DNA from: Clostridia bacterium
GTDB lineage: Bacteria; Bacillota; Clostridia; Lachnospirales; Lachnospiraceae
DNA length: 64,000 nt
Reading direction: 5' to 3'
Assembly: GCA_003249225.1 (NCBI GenBank)
Contig: QKJQ01000013.1
Location: 111,870-175,869 of the forward strand
Shown here: in pieces, positions 18,748-26,250 of the stretch
Layout of the letters: each line of letters begins with the position of its first letter
Numbering within the stretch: position 1 is the first letter of the stretch
Notes under the pieces: model-generated
Seen by the model: the letters and a program-made list of their open reading frames with translations, nothing else
The model's database searches: none
Told to the model about the DNA's origin: nothing
Translations under genes and position numbers: made by a program

Positions 18748-19920
18748 TTACTCTTCCCCTCCTTCCTCAGAAGCAATGTGAATGACTTCCTGCATCAGTT
18801 TTTCTTCATCGGATGATATCGGACACTGCAAAATAGTCTCATAAAAGCTTTTAAATACTGTGGCTGGATCATAGGATACAATATTACTTTCGGAATTTTG
18901 CAGGTATTTCCTTGTATGACTGTTCTCTATTTTCACTTCCAAGAGATGATCATAGACTTCCTCTAATTGATCCTTGGGCCGGTAGATTTCGTTTTCATCG
19001 GTCAGCGTGACACTGATATAATCATGACAGTTCTTTTTCGTAGCTCTGGACAGAATTTCCTCGAGTGTTCCTTGTTCACTCCTGACATCCAGATCCGCTG
19101 TCAGCGGAATGGTCTCAATGATGGCCTCTGCTCCTTTTTCACCCAGGGTAACCATCGTAATTGATTTTTCATGGGATGCTTCACTTACCGAATACTTTAA
19201 CGGAGTTCCGCAATACCTGATTTTAGACGAACCGATCTTCTGAGGTCTGTGTATGTGTCCCAGAGCAACATAATCAAATGCCATCACAAGTCCGGCATCA
19301 ATACTGTCTAACCCTCCGACCGAGATCATCAGCTGTTCTGAGTCACTCCGCTCCGGTTCTTCCTTATCAAATATATAGAATTGGTGGGATATCAATACAT
19401 TCCTTTTGGAAAAATCAATGCATTCCCTCTGCAATAAACCCTTTACAGCACTTCCATAATCAGTTATTTCTCCCTCCGGAAATAGATGTCTGACAAATCC
19501 CGGTTTTAAAAACGGAAGAAGGTAAAAGCACACTTCACCATGTGCATCCTCCAGAATTATCTTTTTTATGTGATCCTCTTCTTGTACCGGTGGCATTGTT
19601 TCAATAAAAATACTGCTTTTTTCAAGAAAGCCACTGGCATAATGAAGACGCTTTGCAGAATCATGATTCCCGGCGATTATCATCACAGGGATTGTTGGTT
19701 CGATGGAAGCCACTTTGTTCAAAAAATCATCAAATAATTCATACGCTTCGCCAGAAGGTGCCGAACGGTCAAAGACATCCCCGGCTATCATTACGGCATC
19801 CGGTCTGTATTCTTTTATCTGTTCAATGATCTGTTCTAAAATTTGAGCCTGACTCTCCGCCATATTATATTGATGCAGCTGTTTCCCAATGTGTAGATCC
19901 GATAGATGAAATAGTCTCAT
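18748..19920 (-). CDS. sbcD: SbcD nuclease subunit
   Basis: SbcD is the Mre11-like metallophosphoesterase of the SbcCD complex. Motifs appear in order: DLHIGKQ (metal ligands), GDVFDRS, GNHDSAKR, ISHQFY and LGHIHRPQ, followed by a capping domain. The start is set at the ATG at 19920 (MRLFHLSDLH), with GGAG just upstream; this is the usual family N terminus. The frame continues open to 19959, adding 13 residues unlike the family that fall in the structured leader. It precedes sbcC directly. Confidence 0.96.
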   Translation of the reverse strand: MRLFHLSDLHIGKQLHQYNMAESQAQILEQIIEQIKEYRPDAVMIAGDVFDRSAPSGEAYELFDDFLNKVASIEPTIPVMIIAGNHDSAKRLHYASGFLEKSSIFIETMPPVQEEDHIKKIILEDAHGEVCFYLLPFLKPGFVRHLFPEGEITDYGSAVKGLLQRECIDFSKRNVLISHQFYIFDKEEPERSDSEQLMISVGGLDSIDAGLVMAFDYVALGHIHRPQKIGSSKIRYCGTPLKYSVSEASHEKSITMVTLGEKGAEAIIETIPLTADLDVRSEQGTLEEILSRATKKNCHDYISVTLTDENEIYRPKDQLEEVYDHLLEVKIENSHTRKYLQNSESNIVSYDPATVFKSFYETILQCPISSDEEKLMQEVIHIASEEGGEE

Positions 19921-19956
19921 ATTTTTCTCCATTCCTGCACTTCTCTTTGCGCATAT

Positions 19957-20024
19957 CAAGTTTGAACGAGCGGTGTCGCACGAGGCACAAACTTGCTTGT
20001 GAAAGAATAATCTAATTCTTTCAC
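19957..20024 (-). promoter_or_regulatory. Two stem-loops in the sbcD leader
   Basis: Reading toward sbcD there is first a perfect 10-bp stem with a 6-nt loop (20015-20024 with 19999-20008). A second hairpin has 8-bp arms (19988-19995 with 19957-19964) and a 22-nt GC-rich interior. They end 37 bases before the ATG. No T-tract follows either, so they look like leader structure and not terminators. Function unknown. Confidence 0.6.
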
Positions 20025-20346
20025 TCTACCCCTCTTTTCCTGTTTGCTCATAGTTTCCCATAACCAGTGCTTTGTCCGTTTCTTATTTCAATATAAACTA
20101 TATAATCATATCTTAAACAATTTAAATTGGTATTGCAATAGTTCAACAAAACAGGTTGTTCTCCCCTTCATGCTTCTCATGCATTATTATGGTCACAGAA
20201 AATGAACCTCTAAATGCTACGAAAGTCCCAGAAACTCATTTTCATATCCTACTAACGTCCTATACTTTACTTAGTTAAACAAATGCTATATTTACGTTAA
20301 ATTCCTATAAACTCTTCTTATTTTTATTAATTCTTTGAAAAATCAC
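20025..20346. other. Intergenic stretch without a recognisable gene
   Basis: A/T-rich sequence between the sbcD leader (minus) and the promoter of the small membrane peptide (plus). It must hold the sbcDC promoter; on minus, TTTAAG, 16 bases, TATATT around 20090-20120 is a weak candidate. No ORF with a good ribosome site was seen. Confidence 0.5.
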
Positions 20347-20374
20347 TTGATTTCACTGAAAATTCTGCTATACT
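20347..20374 (+). promoter_or_regulatory. Sigma-A-type promoter for the 36-residue peptide gene
   Basis: TTGATT at 20347-20352, a 16-bp spacer, and TATACT at 20369-20374. It lies 48 bp before the small ORF. Confidence 0.6.
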
Positions 20375-20421
20375 CTCGTTAAGTCACAACAAACCACGTT
20401 TCTTTGTTAGGGGGAATGCTT

Positions 20422-20532
20422 ATGAAGCAATTTGCAATCAAAAAACGTCATCCATTTATCTCGCATCTGCTTCCTGTAGTTTCTGTATTAATTGCTCTGG
20501 TTATCCTTTTCTATATGCTAAAGCCAATGTAA
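20422..20532 (+). CDS. 36-residue single-pass membrane peptide
   Basis: A short ORF encodes a basic N terminus (MKQFAIKKRHPF) followed by one hydrophobic helix (LLPVVSVLIALVILFYML) and the end KPM. An AGGGGGA ribosome site sits eight bases before the ATG, a promoter lies just upstream, and a strong terminator begins 36 bp after the stop, so this is a complete monocistronic unit. The positive-inside N terminus predicts a cytoplasmic N end. No function is recognised; small membrane peptides of this shape include regulators of larger membrane complexes and type I toxins, but no antisense RNA was identified. Confidence 0.65.
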   Translation: MKQFAIKKRHPFISHLLPVVSVLIALVILFYMLKPM

Positions 20533-20567
20533 TTGATCAGAACAAATTTCAAATTTGCTTATAAAAC

Positions 20568-20604
20568 AAACCGTATCTGCTTTTGCAGGTACGGTTTATT
20601 TTTT
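20568..20604 (+). terminator. Rho-independent terminator after the small peptide gene
   Basis: Arms 20568-20580 and 20585-20597 pair with one G-T wobble around a TTTT loop. They are followed by ATTTTTT. Confidence 0.9.
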
Positions 20605-20676
20605 GATATGTATGGTAAATGCAGTTATTATCTACATCAAAACATATGTTTTCTCCATGGAATTTATTGTAATTCT

Positions 20677-20685
20677 TGTTATAAT
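20677..20685 (+). promoter_or_regulatory. Extended -10 promoter for the V4R-like gene
   Basis: TGTTATAAT is a perfect -10 hexamer with the upstream TG. No good -35 is visible. It lies about 105 bp before the ATG at 20791. Confidence 0.5.
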
Positions 20686-20790
20686 CAGATCATACAGAGT
20701 CTGTAGAATTTGATATGCCTGCAGGATATGATATGACCTGCAAGATTCGTTAGCTTCTGCCTATCGCAGAACGTCAAGAAGGAGGAACGT

Positions 20791-21348
20791 ATGGATGTAA
20801 AGAATGAGGTTGGTAAAAGCAATGATTGTCAGAACTGCAAGATCAAATGTGATCTTGAAAGCGATCTTTTCCGCAGTAATTGGTGGCTGAACCATCTTGG
20901 AAATCAAAGTGCAAAGTTATGGAGTCTTCTGAATGAGCAACTAGAGACAGACCAGGTCATTTCACTGCTGGAAAGTCTTGGACGAAACTGTGCACAGCAA
21001 TGTAACTGGGCCAGTCAATATGTAAACGATCCGGAAGGTTTTTTTGACTTTATGAACAAAAGATCCGGTGAAGAGTTTCGCTATGACAAGGAAGCCGGTA
21101 TTATACTTATTACGACCAGAGAACGAGACTGTGACTGCAAGATTATCAACACAAAAAAACAGGACAAAAAAGAAATGGGGCAATATAAAATGCCACCCAT
21201 CTATTGTTCCTGTTCGATAGGGTGGCAAAAATATACGTATGAGACCATAGTAGGCAAAAAAATTGAAGTTCGTGTTCTTGAATCCGTACTCGGAGGATCC
21301 GATAAATGTGCATTTGAAATAAAGATTCTGGAGGATGACCTACTCTGA
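20791..21348 (+). CDS. Cysteine-rich V4R-like small protein
   Basis: The 185-residue protein has an N-terminal CQNCKIKC motif, a helical middle with CAQQC, a DCDCK pair, and a C-terminal ~60-residue region (YCSCSIGW, ESVLGGSDKCAFEI). The C-terminal region resembles the V4R/4-vinyl-reductase fold and related L-2-amino-thiazoline hydrolase-like proteins. Such domains bind small molecules or metals. AAGGAGGAACGT precedes the ATG. It converges on the corrinoid activator gene and the two overlap by 9 bp at their 3' ends. A link to metal or corrinoid chemistry is suggested by cysteines and position only. Confidence 0.7.
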   Translation: MDVKNEVGKSNDCQNCKIKCDLESDLFRSNWWLNHLGNQSAKLWSLLNEQLETDQVISLLESLGRNCAQQCNWASQYVNDPEGFFDFMNKRSGEEFRYDKEAGIILITTRERDCDCKIINTKKQDKKEMGQYKMPPIYCSCSIGWQKYTYETIVGKKIEVRVLESVLGGSDKCAFEIKILEDDLL

Positions 21349-23631
21349 TTCCTGTGCGGATTCAAAGTACATGCTTGTTATATAAGCCTCCTGAAAGACT
21401 GGTTCGTTTGCCAGATTCATTTCCTTGGCGTGCTGAATCAATTCTTTCATTGAGTCAAGTACGGTTCTGTCATACAAAAAAAGAATGGCACCTGAAAGTG
21501 AACTGTTTCCGACAGCTTTAATTTTATTTTGAAGTTCCTTTGGAAACAATCCTATATAAACTGCTTTTTCGATGTTCATCTTGGTACCAAAGCCACCCGC
21601 TAGATAAACCTCAGCGATCTGATCCATCCTGCATCCGTACTTTGTAATCAGGGTTTCAATTCCACCTCGGACAGCTGCTTTTGCAAGTTGTATTTCCCTG
21701 ATGTCCTTTTGTGTAAAACGTATATCTGATCTTAGTGAACTGTCTGTACTGGCTGCAATCAGATAGCCCTTCTCAAAATATTCATCCTCAAGCAAGCCAG
21801 TCTCATCGACCAGACCTGTTCTTATTAATTCTGCCGTAATTTCAAGAACACCGGTACCACAGATACCAATCGGCGGTTTATTCTGAATGGTTTCATATAC
21901 CATACGATCTGCCTGTTTTGAAACACTGCTGATCGCACCAGGAATACTTCCGGTACCACAGGATATGTTACCCCCTTCAAATGCCGGTCCGGCTGCCGTT
22001 GATGTAACCAGCAGGCGAGATTTGTTTCCTAGTGCCATCTCTCCATTGGTTCCCAAATCAACAAGAAGTTTTATGTCATCACTTTCCTGAAAATATAAAG
22101 CTGTCATACCAGCTGTAATATCTGCTCCTACAAAGGTTGAAAATCCAGGCAGCATATGGACACTACACGCGAAGTACGTTGATTCAAATACCTCTTTGTA
22201 TGTTAATACGGTATAGGAGATGTTGACCGGAGCAAAAGGGGAAACCCCAAGGCTCTTACAGGAGTATCCTAAAAGCAGATGCTGCATGGTAGTATTTCCA
22301 GCGATTGCAATGTCCGAAATCAGATTCGGTGCGATCTCATGGGTCTTTGCAAGACTTCGCATCCCGTTCTCCAGGTCAGTCTGAATGTATTTTTTTAAGT
22401 CGTTACCTTTTCCCTCATTCGACTGAACGATTCTGCTGATTACATCCGCACCAAAGCTTCTCTGGGAATTAACGCATGTATAGGTTCCAAGTACCCGTTT
22501 TTTTGTTACTTCCAATAGTGATATGGCTAACGTAGTTGTCCCAATATCAATGGCAAAAGCATACATCGGATCCGCTGTTTGCTGCAGATCTGTGTTTTTC
22601 TGCGGTTCATTTATCTTTTTCTGATTACTCAGATTGTTGTCGGTATAATATTCTACACCCGTAGTAACTATATCAAAATCATCTTCCGTCTGCATAATAC
22701 GAATACAGCAATATTCTTTGGGATAGACAAGGCAGGCAAGATGGATTCCTCGTTCCAGTTCCTGAGTTGAAAGCTTTAAAGCTTCCTGCGCATTGCTTTC
22801 CAAGGTTCCTTTCGTTACCTGAACCTTGCATTTTCCACAGGTTCCTCTTCCACTGCAATAAGCTGCGATTGTTATACCATTCCTTTGAAGACAGTTCAAA
22901 AGGGTCTCTCCCTTTTTGCATGTAATTTGACTGATCTGTCCGTTTATCTCAACGTCGATAACGAAAGTATCATCTTCTGTTATTTTCTTTTCGCCTGCTA
23001 CTCTCATTTTACAGTTTACTGAACTGCAGGAGGCGCAGTCATGCTGTGTTTGAAATACAGAAGTATCCGCTGTTAGTATGCACAAAAAACCATTTGTTTT
23101 AACCGTTGTATACATTAGTCCTTCTGTAAGTCCGATTCCCAGAATTTTGTCCGCCTTTGTCTTTTCAAGAATGACCCTTTGCATTTCCATTGGAATACCC
23201 TCCGGTGCTTCAAGTCGTTTTGACACACCGACATTCCTTGCGGCACATTCTTCTTTTACTTTATCCTGTGACATCCTGTCCAATTGAAACAATGCTTCAT
23301 TTGCTATAGCATCAGACAACAGACCTGCAAGATACTCTCCTTCCTGAAAACATCTTGTACTGTACTCTGATATCTCGTTTCCGATGGTATAAATTCCATA
23401 ACAAAGACCGGCATCTTCAGCAAGTAAGCTTGTAGACACTGTATCTTTATCTGTATCAAAGAAAAGAATCGTTACCGGTTTGCAGAATGCAAGCATCTGA
23501 TCAATGATCCGTTCGTATTCTTCTTCAACTTCCTGATAAACCGGACTGTCCGGAAAACAATCGATAAAGCGGAACACATTTTCTCTATTGATCTCCACTT
23601 TTAAATTACGTAAAATAATTGGTTCATTCAT
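21340..23631 (-). CDS. Reductive activator of corrinoid proteins (RACE, RamA-like): 2Fe-2S plus ASKHA domain
   Basis: RACE proteins use ATP and a low-potential Fe-S cluster to reduce inactive Co(II) corrinoid to Co(I). Residues ~1-225 resemble the MetH activation domain. A plant-type 2Fe-2S ferredoxin domain (~230-315) has cysteines in CSGRGTCGKC and a later C in HLACLVYP. The ASKHA/DUF4445 domain (~360-755) has AIDIGTTT, DLGTNGE and AGGFGTKMN. The start is set at 23631 (MNEPIILRN) after GGGGG; the frame stays open to 23733. It is downstream of the corrinoid protein gene but behind a hairpin terminator, so it may be expressed less or separately. Confidence 0.93.
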   Translation of the reverse strand: MNEPIILRNLKVEINRENVFRFIDCFPDSPVYQEVEEEYERIIDQMLAFCKPVTILFFDTDKDTVSTSLLAEDAGLCYGIYTIGNEISEYSTRCFQEGEYLAGLLSDAIANEALFQLDRMSQDKVKEECAARNVGVSKRLEAPEGIPMEMQRVILEKTKADKILGIGLTEGLMYTTVKTNGFLCILTADTSVFQTQHDCASCSSVNCKMRVAGEKKITEDDTFVIDVEINGQISQITCKKGETLLNCLQRNGITIAAYCSGRGTCGKCKVQVTKGTLESNAQEALKLSTQELERGIHLACLVYPKEYCCIRIMQTEDDFDIVTTGVEYYTDNNLSNQKKINEPQKNTDLQQTADPMYAFAIDIGTTTLAISLLEVTKKRVLGTYTCVNSQRSFGADVISRIVQSNEGKGNDLKKYIQTDLENGMRSLAKTHEIAPNLISDIAIAGNTTMQHLLLGYSCKSLGVSPFAPVNISYTVLTYKEVFESTYFACSVHMLPGFSTFVGADITAGMTALYFQESDDIKLLVDLGTNGEMALGNKSRLLVTSTAAGPAFEGGNISCGTGSIPGAISSVSKQADRMVYETIQNKPPIGICGTGVLEITAELIRTGLVDETGLLEDEYFEKGYLIAASTDSSLRSDIRFTQKDIREIQLAKAAVRGGIETLITKYGCRMDQIAEVYLAGGFGTKMNIEKAVYIGLFPKELQNKIKAVGNSSLSGAILFLYDRTVLDSMKELIQHAKEMNLANEPVFQEAYITSMYFESAQESE

Positions 23632-23804
23632 GCTGGTAACCCCCATTGAATTCACAGTATTTGTTTTCCATACAGCAAATATACTTTCAGTTCTTCTTAT
23701 TATTTTACTACATTCGGTACTTTTCGCAACCATTCGATTACAAGAGCTTATTCCATTATCGCATCTGACTGGTGTCCATCTTATAATTTTATTTTATATA
23801 AAGA

Positions 23805-23824
23805 AACCGGCGTAAACGCCGGTT
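23805..23824 (-). terminator. Terminator between the corrinoid protein and activator genes
   Basis: An 8-bp GC-rich perfect stem (AACCGGCG with CGCCGGTT) and a 4-nt loop; on minus TTTCTTTATAT follows. It probably limits readthrough into the activator gene. Confidence 0.8.
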
Positions 23825-23991
23825 ATCTCATTTTAATAAATTTTATCACACATATCAAATTCTGCCTGTTCAAAATTCTTTTTTCGTTTCGTCTGATTAC
23901 TCCAAGGCGAGCACAAAATTCAATACGCGCAGGACTTGTTTGCATACATAGCCATCTCATACAGGATTCCTATACACGGGTCTCCAATTGT

Positions 23992-24639
23992 TTAGGATGC
24001 TTTCTTCTCGATCACAGCTTTTTTAGCAGTTTCTGCTGCAGTCGCTGCATCTGCTGTATAATAATCAGCTCCGATCTGATCTGCGAAATTCTGGTTTACC
24101 GGAGCTCCACCGATCATAACGATATACTTATCGCGGATTCCTCTTTGTTCCAGTTCGCCAATCACTTCCTTCATATTCGGCATGGTTGTTGTAAGAAGTG
24201 CAGACATACAGATAACATCAGCACCAACTTCCTCTGCCTTTTCTATAAATGCTTCTGCTCCGGCATCTACACCAATATCATAAATTTCCATACCTGCACC
24301 TTTAAGCATCATGGCTACCAGGTTCTTACCTATGTCATGCAAATCCCCTTTTACCGTACCAATTACAGCTCTTCCTACCGGTTCATTCCCAACTTCGACA
24401 AGTTTTGGTTCAAGAATCTCCAGGCCAGTATTCATAGCTCGTGCAGCAACAAGAACTTCCGGAACAAATACTTCATTGTTCTTGAATTTCTCTCCAATTA
24501 TCATCATACCAGCCAGAAGACCTTCATTTAAGATCGCTTTCGGATCAAGTCCTTCATCCAGTGCCTGCTGTACCAGTGTTTTAACATTTTTTGCGCGTCC
24601 CTTTTGCAGAAATTCAGAAATTTCCTCTATTAATGCCAT
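23992..24639 (-). CDS. Methyltransferase corrinoid protein (MtaC/MtbC-like)
   Basis: It carries the cobalamin that shuttles a methyl group between a substrate methyltransferase and an acceptor methyltransferase. The N-terminal helical cap domain (residues ~1-88) is followed by a Rossmann-type B12-binding domain with GDLHDIGKN; Asp99, His101 and Gly104 form the DxHxxG lower-ligand motif. SALLTTT and IGGAPV complete the dimethylbenzimidazole pocket. The 215-residue length is standard. It is transcribed away from the PocR/AraC regulator, which probably controls it. No partner MtxB gene adjoins it. Confidence 0.95.
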   Translation of the reverse strand: MALIEEISEFLQKGRAKNVKTLVQQALDEGLDPKAILNEGLLAGMMIIGEKFKNNEVFVPEVLVAARAMNTGLEILEPKLVEVGNEPVGRAVIGTVKGDLHDIGKNLVAMMLKGAGMEIYDIGVDAGAEAFIEKAEEVGADVICMSALLTTTMPNMKEVIGELEQRGIRDKYIVMIGGAPVNQNFADQIGADYYTADAATAAETAKKAVIEKKAS

Positions 24640-24858
24640 AAAAAAATCCTCCTTCAGTTTGTTTCTTTACCATAATGTTGCATACTATCATCAGTATACT
24701 CATAATACTTGTTTAATTTTTGTAATTATTTTAGAATGGTAGTATATTTTTTATGTATTTGTGATATAATTGATATATTGTAACATTTACGCCAAAACGA
24801 ATTTGGACGCAGATGATTTTACCATCATAAAACTTATTCTTTCACGGGAGATTCTGTT
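24640..24858. promoter_or_regulatory. Divergent control region between corrinoid gene and PocR/AraC regulator
   Basis: On plus there is an extended -10 TGATATAAT (24762-24770) with no good -35, which fits an activator-dependent promoter. An inverted pair ATACT-N6-AGTAT (24682-24697) and further ATACT/AGTAT copies at 24696, 24705 and 24741 lie between the genes and are candidate AraC-type sites. No cobalamin riboswitch consensus was recognised. Confidence 0.45.
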
Positions 24859-26112
24859 ATGTCAGTTCCATATCTATATACATTAATTGAAAAAGACCAA
24901 TTGAAAGAGATCATTGACTCCTTTCAGACTTGTGTTGACCTTCCTGTTCAAGTCATAGATGAAAAAGGAGCAATTCTGGAATCCAGTGGTCCAGTCTCCT
25001 CATTTTGTAATATTTTTAGAAAATATCTGCCTGCCGGCGAGACCTGCGAAAAATTGCATATCAGTGCCAGTAAGCAGGCAATCGAGCTTGGTGAAACCTA
25101 TATCTTTTCCTGCCATGCTAACCTGAACCATATCGTATTTCCGCTTATCAACAAAGGCTCTTTCTGGGGTTCCATTCTGGTCGGACCTTTTCTTATGGAT
25201 GAACCGGATTCCTTGCTGATTCAGGATATTGATAAGAAATATCCGATTCCGACTGCCGATCTGATCGATCTGTATGAAGAGTCCTCGAAGATTCGTGTCG
25301 TTCCGCCTGCTACGGTAACACAGATCAGCAGACTTTTATACTATCTGTTCTCTAATTTGATTTCGGAAAGTAAGCAACAGCTTATTATTAATCAAAAAAA
25401 GCTCCACCAGCAGTCAAAGATCAACGAATCCATTCAAAAATTCAAGAATGTAGAGACTTCTGCTACAAATTTTTATCCTTATGATAAAGAAAAAACATTG
25501 CTTCTCAAAGTAAAAGAAGGCAATGTCAAAGAAGCAAAGGGAATTTTAAATGATCTTTTAGGTTATGTATTCTTTTCCGGAGGAAGCAGTCTTGAGACTT
25601 TAAAATCCCGAGCCATAGAACTATGCTCTCTTTTATCAAGAACAGCGATTGAAGGTGGGGCTGCCACAGATAGTATCTTAAAGATTAACAACCAATTTCT
25701 AAAGACATTGCAGGAGATCTCAGATCTGGATGCCCTGTGCTACAAGTTGCAGGAAACTGTGGAAGTTTTTACAGAAGCTATGTTTAACTTCATTCCTTCA
25801 AAGAACTATGAGCTTATGAAGCGTGCCATGCTCTTCATTTCAGAAAACTTTTCAAAGAATCTTTCGCTGGATGAAGTGGCTGACTATGTACATTTGAATC
25901 CTTCCTACTTTTCCTCTGTCTTCAAACAGTCCTGCGGGTCTTCTTTTAAAGAATACCTGAATATGGTACGTATCGAAGAAAGTAAGCGCCTTCTTGCAAA
26001 TACTGAATATTCTATTATTGATATAGCAATCGCAACAGGGTTTGAGGATCAGAGTTATTTTTCGAAAGTATTCAAAAAATATACCGGTCTGACCCCCAAA
26101 CAATATCGATAA
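24859..26112 (+). CDS. PocR-sensor AraC-family transcriptional regulator
   Basis: The N-terminal PocR ligand-binding domain (residues ~10-175) contains QVIDEKGAILESSG, a cysteine-bearing YIFSCHANL segment and SILVGPFL. The C-terminal AraC DNA-binding domain (~315-417) has two helix-turn-helix units, ending in the typical IIDIAIATGFEDQSYFSKVFKK and GLTPKQYR. PocR domains sense small organics such as propanediol and often control corrinoid methyltransferase genes. It diverges from the corrinoid gene and probably activates the whole module in response to the methyl donor. Its 3' end faces the URO-D fusion gene across a tandem repeat. Confidence 0.93.
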   Translation: MSVPYLYTLIEKDQLKEIIDSFQTCVDLPVQVIDEKGAILESSGPVSSFCNIFRKYLPAGETCEKLHISASKQAIELGETYIFSCHANLNHIVFPLINKGSFWGSILVGPFLMDEPDSLLIQDIDKKYPIPTADLIDLYEESSKIRVVPPATVTQISRLLYYLFSNLISESKQQLIINQKKLHQQSKINESIQKFKNVETSATNFYPYDKEKTLLLKVKEGNVKEAKGILNDLLGYVFFSGGSSLETLKSRAIELCSLLSRTAIEGGAATDSILKINNQFLKTLQEISDLDALCYKLQETVEVFTEAMFNFIPSKNYELMKRAMLFISENFSKNLSLDEVADYVHLNPSYFSSVFKQSCGSSFKEYLNMVRIEESKRLLANTEYSIIDIAIATGFEDQSYFSKVFKKYTGLTPKQYR

Positions 26113-26121
26113 AATTATACT

Positions 26122-26225
26122 GGTCTTCGATTCCTTCTCACATTCTTGGTCTTCGATTCCTTCTCACATTCTTGGTCTTCGATTCCTTCTCACATTCTTG
26201 GTCTTCGAATTCTTCTCACTATATT
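26122..26225. repeat. Four tandem copies of a 26-bp repeat
   Basis: Units begin at 26122, 26148, 26174 and 26200. The first three are identical (GGTCTTCGATTCCTTCTCAC and six more bases) and the fourth is diverged. The array fills the gap between the convergent regulator and URO-D genes. Confidence 0.9.
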
Positions 26226-26250
26226 CGTCTTTCATTCATTCTCTACTGAA

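Noticed and set aside
15589..19920. SbcCD as part of a second Wadjet-like or Gabija-like defence system
   Set aside because: The pair has the zinc hook and the Mre11-type subunit of ordinary SbcCD and no kleisin-like partners nearby.
24640..24858. Cobalamin riboswitch upstream of the corrinoid protein gene
   Set aside because: No B12-box-like sequence was seen and the region is too short once promoter elements are placed.
26122..26225. CRISPR array
   Set aside because: The units are directly adjacent without spacers; no cas gene is in the window.
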